A stretch of 38,091 bases of DNA, from contig MU006109.1 of NCBI GenBank assembly GCA_010093705.1, positions 226,354 through 264,444 on the forward strand, given 5' to 3'. Positions 10,792-22,539 of this stretch are shown here, piece after piece. This DNA is from Patellaria atrata CBS 101060 (lineage: Eukaryota; Ascomycota; Dothideomycetes; Patellariales; Patellariaceae). Below the pieces are notes generated by a model. That model ran no database searches and was not told where the DNA came from. It saw nothing but the letters and a program-made list of their open reading frames with translations. The position numbers and the translations under genes are program-made. The first letter of the stretch is position 1; every line of letters begins with the position of its first letter.

Positions 10792-11985
10792 CTACGTACT
10801 CCCCCTGAAATTCAGCGGTGCCGGCCTCTCCTGCTGTTCCTGCTGCATCTCCCTCCACTTCGCCCCACCATCAGCACTGAGATGCCTATTTTGGGGTTGA
10901 GACGCGATTTCCCGCATCTTTTCCACCGCTGCTTGGCTATACTCCTCCCTCGTTTCCGCGTGCGTTGGCAGTTCGGCGGCAAAAGCCTTCTGCTCAAGTC
11001 CTGGGGAGCGCATCCCGCCGTCCGACGTTGATGCGTAGGAGGTTGGCCGGGAGGAGGGATCGCTGTAATGTTCACTGGCGGTGGTCATGGTGGAGGCGCG
11101 TGGGGAGGCGTAAGGAGATTTGGAAGGTGGTGGAGGTGGGAGAGAGGTGTAGTAGAAGTCTCCCGGTAGCTCCATGGGCATAGCTTGAGCGGATTCCGAG
11201 GGATGGCGGGAGTGAGCTTGGCTACCATAAACGAGATTAGGGTATGATTGCTGATGCTGCTGGGGAGGAGAGGCATGGTATGAAGGTTCGTGTTGCTGTT
11301 GTAAAGTTGGGGATTTCTCTGGCTGGTAGTATGGGAGACGCGGAGACTGCGGTTGTACTGGAAAAGTTGGTTCTCTACGCATGACGTTCGATTTATCGGC
11401 CGGGTTGATAGTCCTCAGTTTGCCCTCCTCCATCATCGCGTGGAGGACACCGGAGTCGAGAAGTTCGGCCTTTTTAACCATACGTTCGACCATCACTTTT
11501 GATGCTGCTTTCAGCTCTGCCTTGACAAAGGAGATCATGGTGACGTTGCATTTGATCTCGATATCTTCGCGTAGATATAGCCCGTCCGAAGGCGCCCCAA
11601 GTCCTAGCTCTTGCGTCTCCGGTGGTTCACCAGGTTGGTTTCCCGCTATGCGCCATTTGTTGCGCAGGTCCACGTTCATGGGAGCATATACGTGTGTTTG
11701 CAGTCCCCATGGCATATCGTGGAAGACACCTTTGAAGCTTATTTTCCCAGAGCCCATCTTCCCAATGCCCGGAACAAACTGAATTCGCTGCGTGATCTCG
11801 TACCAGGTAGCGTAGAATTCGTCTGCGGCGGCATCTCGAGGTGCCTTGATTGGATGGTGTTCCAGCACCAAGGGATTGAGCGTTATAACTTCACTATGAG
11901 AATGAAGGATGTCGATAGCGAGCTGGCGGGGTATAGAGTGTGGAATAGGTGTGATGTTCGTGTATACGGATCTCTTTGACAGCAT
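10792..11985 (-). CDS. DUF7053-type fungal protein with disordered Pro/Ser/Gln-rich tail
   Basis: An intronless ORF of 397 residues. The first 185 or so residues form one conserved globular region beginning KRSVYTNITPIPHSIPRQLAIDILH, with VITLNPLVLEHHPIK, TWYEITQRIQFVPG, ISFKGVFHDMPWGLQTHVYAP and REDIEIKCNVTMISFVKAEL. This matches the fungal family catalogued as DUF7053, whose function is unknown; the layout resembles lipid- or ligand-binding helix-grip proteins, but I cannot demonstrate that. From about residue 200 to the end the sequence is low-complexity (Gln, Pro, Ser, Tyr), with HQQSYPNL, PPPPPSKSPYASPRAS and a Gln/Glu-rich end. No signal peptide or membrane segment is seen. The ATG at 11985 places the conserved KRSV motif at residue 4, as usual for this family. 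Neighbours give no functional hint. Confidence 0.82.
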   Translation of the reverse strand: MLSKRSVYTNITPIPHSIPRQLAIDILHSHSEVITLNPLVLEHHPIKAPRDAAADEFYATWYEITQRIQFVPGIGKMGSGKISFKGVFHDMPWGLQTHVYAPMNVDLRNKWRIAGNQPGEPPETQELGLGAPSDGLYLREDIEIKCNVTMISFVKAELKAASKVMVERMVKKAELLDSGVLHAMMEEGKLRTINPADKSNVMRREPTFPVQPQSPRLPYYQPEKSPTLQQQHEPSYHASPPQQHQQSYPNLVYGSQAHSRHPSESAQAMPMELPGDFYYTSLPPPPPSKSPYASPRASTMTTASEHYSDPSSRPTSYASTSDGGMRSPGLEQKAFAAELPTHAETREEYSQAAVEKMREIASQPQNRHLSADGGAKWREMQQEQQERPAPLNFRGST

Positions 11986-12339
11986 CTTGGCGACCTTTGG
12001 TGTAGTTCAGTTTCAACAATGTGATGAATATGGCTATTCAGATTATTTCCGAGTCGACGGGGTATCCTAAGGACTTGTATAGGAGAGAGGAAGTCGTAGA
12101 ACTAGATTCTGGGTGAGCGGCGCATTGGGGGCGGAGTGCTGGTTAGTTGGACCTGGGCCTGCTGAACTTGGAAGACGCCGCGGCAGAGAGAGACCAGCAG
12201 TCACCAAGGAGCACTCTGCAACGTAGTTTTTGACCCTTTACGGCCTTACCAGGCACGCCAGTCTCCTCTTATGCTATGTATTCGCACGGTACACCAGGTA
12301 TTTTCTCCTTACCAAGAGAAGGATCGTCAAGGCTGTGGC

Positions 12340-12366
12340 TGTCAAGAGTGTCAAGAGTGTCAAGAT
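12340..12366. repeat. Short 9-bp tandem repeat (TGTCAAGAG, about 3 copies)
   Basis: Two exact copies and one nearly complete copy of TGTCAAGAG lie head to tail in non-coding DNA upstream of the DUF7053-type gene. Confidence 0.85.
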
Positions 12367-13893
12367 ACCCTTAAAGGGAGCTATTGGCCGCGTTTGAAGT
12401 TTCGGAAGCTCCTCTTCATTTACTATTGTTCACTTGCCCTCTACCCTCTATCGTTGTTCTTCGAATTCTAGAGGACGAGTTTCCTCTCTTACTCTCAAAG
12501 CAATGTTTTATAACGACTTTGTCTTGATTAGTTGGTAAATGTATATTTAGCAATCCGACCAAATTTGCTTACATGAGATGACAACCCAATTCGGTGCTTC
12601 ATCATCCAAACTCTCGATGAGGAATTCGGAGTTCGAGTACAAGGACGATCAAACCGTGGCGTAATCCCCCCTTGCCAATCACAATTATCAAACTATTCTG
12701 CCGGCTCTTGTTCTTGCAGATGCATTTGTCCAGGAACAGCTTTTGTTGTGTTTGCAGTTTCTCCCTCACTGCCCCTGAGAACGTAGCTACCGAACAACCC
12801 CCTTATCGACAAATGTACGTAGCCACGGTCTTACTGTATTGGACATTACTTCGTACAGCACATGCACATCCACGGGAGTCTCCTCGCATCTTCAACTGTA
12901 CGGCAGTAGGAACAAACCCCGGCAAGGCGTACAAATATATGCCTCGCTTTGAAAAGGCGGACTGGACTTCCGCGTCATCAATTCTTCGGATGAGCGCCGA
13001 TCGGATGCTCACGGTCCGGTACTGCCGTCAGGCTGTGTACTGTACTGTACCTACACCTCACATCATCGGTAATGATATCGATATTACATATCATCCAGTA
13101 CTGTTTCGAACATTACTAGTCCTAGGTACAGAAGAAACTCGAAACTCGTCTCACACATGGCAAACCAACTGTGCTGTTACCTTTGCTTCTGGTAGGTCGG
13201 TTTTCCGGCTGCATGCTCTTTTAGGCAGTGATATAGTTTCATACAACATCTAGAACCGGTGGAAGGTGCAAGCTGTCTTCAAGTCCATGGTAAGAGACAT
13301 ATTCTCAATTCACGAGTCGTCTTCGCTATCAATAATCAGTTACGGTATGCTTTTTCGTATCTTATTTTTCAACTGTGGCGAATATCTCTCGCATCCCGTT
13401 CTCTGGCGTCTTGGAGCCCAGTCCAAGTCATACAGTCGTACAAGTCCAATATCTTCAACCCGTCAAAAAGCAAGAAGACTTCCAATTCAGGCATCTATGC
13501 CCGTGATCCATCTCATCAGTCACATAAAAATTTCTCATTTGCGTCTGACCAATGAGGAGCATCCGTTAACCAGTCATGCATTCCATCAACAGTATGCCCG
13601 AATATACCCTTCTCTTCTACCTAGTGTTCGTCTCTTTTACATAACATCGCCACAGATATGTTCAAAAGAATAATATTCCCGTCCCAAGGTGCCACCGAGC
13701 ATCTATCTATGTACCTGTTGCCCTTGACCTTCCATTCGCCTATTCCATAAGAGTCATACACCACTCTATCTTTCACCTCCCATATATAGTATCGACGCCT
13801 TTCGCCCGCACTTTTCCGCGAACCCCCCATTCCTTCCGAAAATCACGCTAAAGACGCGATATCACGCCCCCGCCGACCTAAGTGTAACAATGA

Positions 13894-13917
13894 ACCATCA
13901 ACCATCAACCATCAACT
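13894..13917. repeat. Short 7-bp tandem repeat (ACCATCA, about 3 copies)
   Basis: Three consecutive ACCATCA units, with further degenerate CATC-rich sequence to their right, lie in non-coding DNA about 1 kb past the stop codon of the C2H2 gene. Confidence 0.8.
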
Positions 13918-14952
13918 AATCATCCACCATCATCCTAGGCATCCACTTCCCCAGTCTCGTCACCCACGATCTATGCATCTGATAATCCCATGATGAACCA
14001 CGTCGGATAACCCCCTCACCGCCTCTGTGACTCAGATCTCTCCGCCCCCACTCCCTCTTCCCATTAACCCCCCTTTCCACCGATCTCAAGCCCTACTCTA
14101 CCACCCGATCAGTGCTCCATCACACCAAGTAGCAGATGCACAAACGGACGTATATGAATCTCGCTGCCTGAACATCCATCCCCCAAACCCGAGCTCAAAG
14201 CGTACACCAAACCGCGCCAAAACCTGTCCATACCCCCTTTGCAAGAGGTGTACATCATACCTGACCGATAAAAATCGCGCTGTTTGCGGAAACTCATGGT
14301 CTCGTGGTGGCGACGAGAGAGGATTTAATGGTTTGAGAAGGACTGGCTAATTTTTTTTTATTTTTCATTTTTTGAGGGAAGATGTCTGAGAATTCTGAGG
14401 GCGATCAGAGGGTGAGGAGAAGAGAGGAGTTACGGCCGTAAAACGATCAACCTTCCAGCGCGTCCGCACGTCTACCTCACGGAAACCGCACATCTCGCCC
14501 AAAAACCCGAGAATGATAATGAAATATGCCTTGCGATATATGAAGATAGTCATACACCACAATTCCATAATCACTCATAGCGTCTATGTGCGGGGTAAAG
14601 GTGTAAGCTCGGTAACGACCGTGATTGATATACATATCGTACATTCTATATCAAAACTGATGGGAAAGGAAATATGCGTGGGTAGTCCATGAGGAGAGAA
14701 AACAACGAGAACGAGAGCGAGAACGACAGAATAGATCCCCAAGAAGACATTGTGCCACTTTCGTTCGTACCTGATAAAAGAAAATCTTGATAGGGAGAAG
14801 AGAGACTCGAAACAAAACACATTATGCCCCAAGCCATTACAACCCAACCAAAAGCCCGCTAAATGTTCAAATCCCTCACCAAACACCGAATATACCCTTC
14901 CCAACGCTGTGCTGATCATACAAATTATAGCTGCGTGATAAAACCCGTCAAG

Positions 14953-17900
14953 TCATCCCCTATCCCCCTGTTGCAATCTCATAACCGCATTCTCTAAATT
15001 CAACAGTCTTTGATCCTTCTCCTGATTCTGTCTTCTCAACCTCTTGATCTCGGCTCTGAGATCTGCTGGGTCTGCCCCTGTTAACCTCTGTCTCTTCTGA
15101 CCTGGCCTTTCACTTTCACTGAGTTCCTCGTCCGCCTGCGTGGGACTCGCAACGAGAGCACCCGCAACTTCACCCTCAACCTTGACTTCATCAGAGAATC
15201 CTGAGGCTTTTCTGTGCACACGTCGAATATGTTCGTGCAGATTTTCTTTGCGGGTGAATCCTTGACCGGAAGAGCGTTTACACTCGTTGTAAGGACAGAA
15301 AAGAGATTGCCTTGTGCCACCATAGAGTTTGTGCACTTCGCGCTGGTGACGAAGCAATCCACCTGAATAAGTGAACCCCTGTATCTTTTCACAGCCTTGG
15401 TGTTTGCATTTGTAAGGCCTATCATGTTTGTCCATATGTTTGCTATAGCAAGCAGTTAGTGAGAGTCTGTTTAGGTGAGAATGATATGGAAAAGGGAGAA
15501 AAGCACGCATGAGAAGAATATGAGACAAGAAGTGGATGAAAAGTGCAAATGTTGGTTACTCATACATTCTTATAGGGAATATATGGAAGGATAAATCAAA
15601 TGTATACTCACTTCCACTCGCATTTCCGATCGAAAGTCAAATGACTACACTTTGCGCTTCTTGTACATATCATTTTATTCTCTTCATTCCGTTCAGGAGA
15701 TTCTGTTCGTTTATATGAATGTCCACGTCTGGGAGGAGAAAACATATCGTTACCCTGGCCTTCAGGAGAAGCAGCATCCTCTGAAGAGTCTTGTTCTGGA
15801 TCTTGTGCTCCTTCTAACATTTTTCTCGACGGAGGGCTCTTTGATCGCGAATACCCGTCCGAACTCACTGGACTTGGAGGAAGTTGATTAGATTGCATGT
15901 GCATGTCGTTTGGATATTGTGTGGTCAAGTGGTAGCCCCTTATGTTGAGGCTCTGATTAGATATATCTCCAATTTGCGATGCGTCATAGGTATACGAATC
16001 TGGACAACGGTGAGGGTGGTGAGCTAGAGGCGCAGCATCAGGCACCGGAGGAACGACGTTGACTCTTATGGGAGAGTTGATAGTGAGGCTCGCTTGCCTT
16101 CGTTGTGGCAATTCCAGCGATGGGCTACGACCGGGTGAGGTGTCACTTTCACAGGCATCGGTATTTGCCTCAGGCCAAGGTGAGAAGGCTGATGAGGCAT
16201 TCAAATCACGGGAAATCAAGGACGCGCAGGACGCGTCGGTACTATTATAGTCATCAAATTCTTGGAAAGCAGGAATTGCGGCCTGCTGCGGAAGTTGCGC
16301 AGTTTGACAAACGATCTGTTGGGTGCCGATTCCGATGCCTGCCTGCTAGTCAGAAACATGTAGCATGAAGATATGAAGGACTAGTGTAAGACTATGTTTG
16401 GATTATAATGCTCGTTATGACTCACTAAGACTTTGAGAGCGTTGAGTTGGTTGACGAATCAATTGTGGCGCAAGCAGCCTAAAGTTCGAAGCACGGACCA
16501 TCTTCGAAACATCAGCTTGCGATGGCGAGCTGACGAGTGGACTCAGGCTCCCGTGACCCGCATTGGATACTTTCACGTGATATAATTCTTCCTTGCCGTA
16601 AAAATGGCCACTGTGTCGGTCAAGATCGCTTGGAATGAATGTCGGATATCTATCCGAGTGTTGCGTATGCTGCTGCTGTTGTCCTGCCGCCGCCCATAAA
16701 TCAACCACCTGCGATAGTACTGGACTCGGTTGCTGCAATTGCTGTTGCCCTTGGCCTTGAATCTCTTGGCCATAGTTGCTATTTTCGAGACCAAGATTCT
16801 GTAATTCATAGTTGAGGTCTACGCATTCTGTCAGCCACGATTGTCGCTGTGGGTATTCTGCCGCGCGGTACATCTGCGGCAATGAGCTTGCCATACATTG
16901 ATTCTGTTCTGGTCGTCCCCAGTTAATGTTCCCATCGGCAAGGAAGTATCGTTGCGATACCGCCGGATTCTCCTCGCTAGAATGCTGCGGTGGATTGAAA
17001 CCACCATAATCAGTCGGAGGGTAGTAGAATTTCCAGCATACGCCCCATATTACTGCCAAAGAAGGTTTGATACTCCATGGCCAGGTCGTACTCAACGGTC
17101 TCTTGTTGTCGGCGTATTCTGCAAACCAGTTCTCACCCAGCTTGCGTTGATTTCTGAAATAGTCGTGCCAGGATTCATAATCGTTTCGCACAGCCTCGAG
17201 AAGTTTGTCAAAGAGAGATTGGACTAGCTGACCCCTCAATCGGAATAGCATGTGCTCTAGATTGGCGATGAACTTTTCATCCATCAAGTAGGTTTGCGTA
17301 AGCCCATTCTCAAGGTGGAGAAGTCGTCTTGCACCCCTTGCACCCGAGGCAGATCGCCATATGCAATGGAGTGCGCTCTCTACAAGAGGGAGATAACTTG
17401 CAATATGAGTCCTAGTGAAGCTGGTGAATCGATTGATACCCATAGATTGCAGAAATAGCTTGTCATCTGACGCGATTTGAGCTAAAGAGTGGGTTGAACA
17501 TCCTAATAGGGAAGCCAACTGAGAAAAAGCACTGTAACGTCGTCAGCCATCGTATATGAGAGCAGAAAGGAGGATTCCTCGATGAAGTACCAATTGAGAC
17601 CTTTATCTTTACGGTTATCGTTTTTGAAGAGAAGGCCCTTCAGTCTTCGATGGATTAATTGGCGATCATCCTTGCGGGATTTGAAGATTCTGTTCGATTC
17701 TCCACGCCGCTGCTTGCTCTCAAGCTCACTCAGATCTGACGATAGGAGCTTCTCCACACCATTGATGGTCTCAACAGCAATATCCTGGCGGAGATCGTTA
17801 CCAAGCAGATCTACCTTGGTCTGCAAGCGGGTGGATCTGACGCGTGTTCGAAACTTTCGACGGAGCTGGTTAAGCAGTTGAATTGTCTTAAACGTCAAGT

Positions 17901-17958
17901 AGATGTTTGTAGAAGCTCGAAAAGACGGTGCTTCATCATGTTCCTCCATGGCCTTCAT
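14953..17958 (-). CDS. C2H2 zinc-finger protein, probable transcription factor
   Basis: Four exons (17958..17591, 17531..16426, 16338..15612, 15442..14953) with introns of 59, 87 and 169 nt give 896 residues; the first and second introns have a CTGAC branch-like site. Three C2H2 fingers lie near the C-terminus: C716/C722...H736/H740 (completed only by splicing exons 3 and 4), C746/C751...H766/H771 and C783/C788...H805/H810. A basic leucine-containing heptad region follows (about 855-890, EIKRLRRQNQEKDQRLLNLE) and may be a coiled coil. The N-terminal 300 residues are helical and include RRLKGLLFKNDN and FSQLASLLGCSTHSLAQ, with no domain I can name. The middle is Gln/Ser/Pro-rich and probably disordered. 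It is inferred to be a nuclear DNA-binding regulator. The start is the least certain part: an open frame upstream (to 18238) is in a different phase and was not joined. Confidence 0.82.
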
Positions 17959-20264
17959 GGTCCCTCAGCTCGCGTTCACAAAATGCGTTAAAGAGAATTG
18001 CAATTAACCCCATATTTGAAAAGACGGGAGACATCATGCTATAAGACTCTGTGATAGTGTCTAGCAATGAGATTAACATCAGGCTTGAAACAGCCTTGGG
18101 CAACATCATTAAGGCTTTGTGCTTTCTGAATTGTGATGTAAAGGTTTTGAGCTGACAACTTTGGGACGAAACAGAGAAGTTGGAGGAACGGGATTGCACT
18201 TTCCCTTTTGCTGATTGGCAGGGATTCCTAGTGCTCAACTGCGCCTTCCTTTCCTATCTCAACTTCCAGTGACCCAAGGAAGAAAGAACGACCTTTTCAT
18301 CGTCAAAACATCAGGTGATTTCAGGGCAACCTTGAGGAAGTTGAATACAACATGTCGACCTCACCTCCCGTCAGGTTCTCAGTGGATGAGATAACCTCAC
18401 ATTTGATCGCTGTGATACGTTGTAATACTCTATCATCTTTTCGCTCCGCCTCACTCTCTGCAGTATCTTTTACTACAATTAGTCTATCACCACCGTTAGG
18501 CTCCAATATCGAACAGACTTTTGTCCGAAGGCCTATATAATGAACCTTTTTCGCCTTGTGTACTCATCAAGAGCCCTAAGGTATGGAGATATGTACCGCG
18601 GATTAATGCTGCTGTATACTTCGCCCTGGTTCTCTCCTTTGCATTGTTTGCCTTGTCATGCAATGTGAGGAATAGGTTCAATGGGCCCCCATTTGCCAGA
18701 CGGAACATTTATCAAACTACCTCTCTTCGCACAGCCCTCTATCTCTTCGAAATCCCAAGTTCATTTGTCGTACAGGTGAATGTTTACAGAGCTTTCTGCA
18801 GTTAGGCATGGTGTGCTTGTTTAAAATCGCCAGGTGCGGCAATCATTGTGCGGCCGGTGAAGACTGATATGCTGCTTCTCTCACGAGACCGGGCACCGGA
18901 ACTCACATCCGTATCAATCTGCATATCAACGACTTCAACTCTATTCCCAGCAGCGCTCAATAGCCTTGGGCCGGACTATCCAAAGACGATGGTGGAAATG
19001 CCGAAGCCAACTGATCCTCTTCGGGGAACTCACCGGAATTCGGGACCTCCAGCGTCTCAACTACAATCCTTCACTGCATCAACAGAAGCTTTGATCTGGG
19101 TTTCGATGCCTCTCACCCTCCACTATTGCCTCCCTAATCCCTATCACTTCTTGTCTTTTAACTCCAAACCCCGCTTGAAATGGTATGGACAATGAGTTCC
19201 AGGAGGGAAAAAGCGGGCTATTCCTTCCTCGGGTAGGTAGATAGTAAGGTTCACTTCAAGGCTGTATTCACCTGAGAACAACCTTCAATGTCCTGGTGGA
19301 TCTTTTCGGGTCTCCTGGAGAGCCTCCTTGATTTACGCCCGGTACTCACATTCCTCCATCCAACCCTAGAGAGAGATCGATATTACTGCTACTTTTGCAA
19401 GGAGCTTGAGGCTGCTGAACTCTTGCTTCCGTACTGAAATTTCTGTATCTTGAATATATCACAGAAGCTGCACCTCCCTCGCAACGGCAGACGAAGGAAG
19501 AACGCAAACAACAATCACAGACTAAGAGGGTATAATTCTTTCAAATATCTTTTGCGAGTATTTATTCAGGACTAGCATTGGACATAGGCTCTAGAAGCTA
19601 TGCTTTCGCTCTTCTGATGATGAGTTGGTTGAATCTTCATGTACATACTCTTCTCTTCTATGACTTTCAATACAGATTTTCGAGCTCGATAAACGCGATC
19701 ATATCCCCAATTTTGCCCCTTATGCTTCCTTCATAAAATCAACGAGGAGTTCCCCCGTGGGATATCCAAATTCAATCGTTTTTATATCTCTCCCCAACAC
19801 ATGAATGAATAAAGATATGAGTTCCGACTATTTTTTTCAAACTCAGATTAATGACAGTACTCCGGTTACAGCCGTTCCGTTGTTCAGGCATACAGTTATC
19901 AATAAGACGCCTTCAATTCCATTTCTCTTCAAGCTACGGATACCAATCTGCAACTTGTGTTCCCTTAGAGTCCGATAAGAAGCAGTGGTCAACTTTCCCT
20001 GATGCTTATCCTCGACGAGTAACGAAGAAAAGGATTCCACTGTTTAGCGAACAGTGCTTCAGCTCCATACCTCTGAGACATCTAGTCTTAATTATACACA
20101 ATAATCTGTTCTCATGTATTGAGTGAAAATAAATACTTGACCATACTTCAATAAGTAACCCCAGGTACCCCGCGCTACTCCAGTGACGTCTCTGGAAACC
20201 CCACCACAAACTGAAAAAGGTTCAAACTCACGACAAAAATACAATTTGAACAAATGACGTCCCA
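17959..20264. other. Non-coding region between C2H2 gene and ADE8
   Basis: This 2.3-kb stretch separates divergently transcribed genes (C2H2 minus, ADE8 plus), so both promoters lie here. Open frames inside it (for example 18848-19195) show no domains, and none can be spliced convincingly to a neighbour. A long 5' UTR or upstream exon for the C2H2 gene is possible around 17960-18240. Confidence 0.45.
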
Positions 20265-21076
20265 ATGCCTCCCGCAAGAATAACAGTCCTAATTAGCGGC
20301 TCAGGCACTAATCTCCAAGCCCTGATAGATGCGACAAAAGATGGTTCCCTCCCCAATTGCGAGATCATAAGAGTGATCTCCAACCGCAAAAGTACTTACA
20401 TTCCCTACGCGTCCCTTTCCAGTCCCAAACCGTCTTCTACCAGCTTTCATCCTATTCAACTCATCTCTAGGCGCATACGGCCTCACCCGTGCCCGCAACG
20501 CCAACATCCCAACGACCTACCACAACCTCCTCCCCTACAAGCGCAAAGAAGGCGTCTCCGAAAGCGCAGCGCGCGACGCTTACGACGCCGACCTCGCTAC
20601 CATCGTCCTAGCCGACCACCCTGACCTCGTCGTCTGCGTACGTCCTTCCCTGCTCCACTCCTCTTCCCATCGCTGACGCGTGAGACACTCAGGCCGGCTG
20701 GATGCACATCCTGACCCCCTCCTTCCTCGACCCCCTCTCCACCACCACTCCCCCCCTCCCAGTGATAAACCTACACCCGGCGCTCCCGGCGGCGTTTAAC
20801 GGCGCCAACGCCATCGAGCGCGCGCACGCGGCCTGGGTCCAGGGGAAGGTAGACAAGACGGGTGTCATGGTGCACTATGTGGTCCAGGAGGTCGATATGG
20901 GGGAGCCAATTGTGGTGCGAGAGATTCAGTTTCAGGAGGGGGATGCTGGGGAGGGAGGGGTTGAGAGGTTGGAGGAGAGGGTTCATCATGTTGAGTGGGG
21001 GGTTATTGTCGAGGGGGTTAGGAGGGCGGTGGGCAAGTTGAGGGGGGAGGGAGAGGGTGGTGAGGGGATGGTATGA
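20265..21076 (+). CDS. ADE8: Phosphoribosylglycinamide formyltransferase (GART)
   Basis: Three exons (20265..20391, 20471..20637, 20693..21076) with introns of 79 and 55 nt give 225 residues. The enzyme transfers a formyl group from 10-formyltetrahydrofolate to glycinamide ribonucleotide, the third step of de novo purine synthesis in the cytosol. Visible motifs are the phosphate-binding ISGSGTNLQALIDA (residues 10-23) and, after the second junction (VVCAGWMHIL), the VINLHPALPAAFNGANAIERA segment. The catalytic residues appear as N124 and H126, with D166 in VVQEVDMGEPIV, matching the Asn-His-Asp set known from bacterial PurN. Length is normal for fungal ADE8. The N-terminus is short and begins directly at the fold, so the start is secure. 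The exon 3 end is Gly/Glu-rich. It stands alone; no neighbouring purine gene is in the window. Confidence 0.95.
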
Positions 21077-21398
21077 TTTGGGGGAATCGGTCGGTGGGAT
21101 AGCTTCAACCCATGTTATTTTGAGGAGGGAGGGTTACGGTGATGGTTCAGGCGGTCTTCTTATTCTGTTGTGAGGTGGGGAGAGAAACCTTGTCGAATAT
21201 ACCTGGGTCAGTCCAGCTAGGATAGAAGGAAGAAGGAAAGGATAAAGTATTCCTTATAGACACCGTCACAAAATCAAACCCATCACATCCTATCTAACAA
21301 AGATCTATCGTATACCAAATAGTATAATGAAACCTTGCCCAGTCCCGCAGCACAACAGTACCTCAAATCCCCAAATCACCAGGCATCCTACACTCTCC

Positions 21399-21403
<5 letters not shown>

Positions 21404-21429
<26 letters not shown>
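21404..21429. repeat. (TA)n microsatellite downstream of ADE8
   Basis: About 12-13 TA units lie roughly 330 bases past the ADE8 stop codon. Confidence 0.95.
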
Positions 21430-21895
21430 GAGTCCCGTTGGCTCTAATTCCATGTAATCAGAACTCTTCCAGCTTTGTCCCATGCTTAGACTTACTCACT
21501 CTCAACAACTCCCTGAGCGATATACAGATGTCGATATGGGTCCAGGGAAGCCAGCTAAACAACATCCCCAGCGCAAGTGTGTGTTCTCCCCTCGACAGTT
21601 GGTGCAAAGAACTCGATCTGATGTCGCCTGTTTTCCCTTTGGACCCGCAAGGAAAGTCAAAGGGTTCTGGAGATTGATCTGCTGTGGACGTTGTATCGAG
21701 TCCCGGTGCGAGCATGTCCCTGTTGAGATATGTGTTTGAGAGCGAGTGTTGTAGAATACCCAAGGAAGGGATGCATACAGTTCCCTATCAATCCAGTAAA
21801 AACGAACAAACAAAACCATCCCCTTCCCCGGGGTTCCGAACTGCAGTCTCAGACATCTCTCTTCATAAAAGCTCTTGCCAAAATCACCTTCCAAC

Positions 21896-22071
21896 TAACC
21901 AAGTGGCAGAGCGGTCGGGCAGTCTGACTACTCTACCCCTTCCTTTCGAAACTCGATCGTCGTCGGTTCGAATCTCTCCGGGCAGGTTTATCGGTGAACT
22001 TCAGGTCAATGGAGCAGCGGCAGCAAAAATCCCGTCCGGGAGGTTCAAGGGGTCTACTGCGTCATTTTTTT
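21896..22071 (+). ncRNA. tRNA-like / candidate Pol III element with A box, B box and T-run terminator
   Basis: The A-box TGGCAGAGCGG at 21904-21914 matches the consensus TGGCNNAGNGG completely. A B-box-like GGTTCGAATCT at 21965-21975 matches GGTTCGANNCC at ten of eleven positions. The spacing and order are those of a tRNA. The first run of four or more T after the B box is a 7-T tract at 22065-22071, a plausible Pol III terminator. A complete cloverleaf does not form by hand: only the outer four acceptor pairs (AACC with GGTT) are convincing and the T-stem has mismatches. It could be a decayed tRNA gene, a tRNA-derived SINE fragment, or a short Pol III RNA of about 170 nt. A real, functional tRNA is not supported. 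Confidence 0.4.
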
Positions 22072-22087
22072 GCCATTTTTTTCTTTC

Positions 22088-22102
22088 TTTTTTTTTTTTT
22101 TT
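22088..22102 (+). repeat. 15-T homopolymer
   Basis: A run of 15 T follows two 7-T runs (22065-22071 and 22076-22082) downstream of the tRNA-like element. It may be backup terminators or the tail of a degenerate retroelement. Confidence 0.8.
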
Positions 22103-22539
22103 GAGAGTTTAAGTTGGAGACTATTAAGGTCCAATATGAGATTGAACAGCACGAGTAAGTTCATGAGTGGAACACAATATTTCTCTACCCCTTGTTATAC
22201 CATAGCGTACACCTAAGTAGAGGATAGATGGGGGTATAATTGTAAGCTTTGATTTCTGGACTTTTCTTTTATTCCGTACTAGAGAGTGAGATTTCGTGGT
22301 TAATCGTAGACGGGCATTTGTCTATTATGATTCATAACGATTCAGATCGGACATCAGAATAAATATAAATGGATAGAGTAGAGTTTCAGTATCTTTTGGA
22401 GACCTATCGTTTCATTTCTATAAAGATGATAAACTGGTATTTATAGGGAATATGAAATCCGTTCTGTTCTACAACACCAGAAAACTAGTTACTGGAACAC
22501 TTCAAGGAAGGATTTATACGCTCCAAAGGTCTTATTAGG

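Larger units (their letters stand above)
11986..14952. other. Long non-coding region between DUF7053-type gene and C2H2 gene
   Basis: About 3 kb without a gene I can support. Several open frames (for example 12672-13253 and 13266-13673, plus strand) have no recognisable motifs. The region should hold the promoter of the DUF7053-type gene on its left and the 3' UTR of the C2H2 gene on its right. It also holds two small tandem repeats and a TGTACTGTACTGTAC motif at 13036-13050. Confidence 0.45.

Noticed and set aside
12672-13253. 193-codon plus-strand ORF with a hydrophobic start
   Set aside because: It is long enough to consider, but has no domain, a mixed composition and several rare-looking codons; transcript data would be needed to call it.
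13266-13673. 135-codon plus-strand ORF
   Set aside because: A competing frame in the same strand (13259-13555) is also open and neither shows a motif, so this is chance openness.
17936-18238. Helical-looking minus-strand ORF just upstream of the C2H2 gene
   Set aside because: It overlaps the called start in another phase and I found no GT-AG pair joining it in frame; it may still be a leader or missed exon.
18848-19195. 115-codon plus-strand ORF
   Set aside because: No domain and no orthologue-like features; probably chance.
21896-21990. Functional tRNA gene
   Set aside because: The A and B boxes are good, but acceptor and T-stem pairings fail and no anticodon loop can be placed, so it is listed only as tRNA-like.
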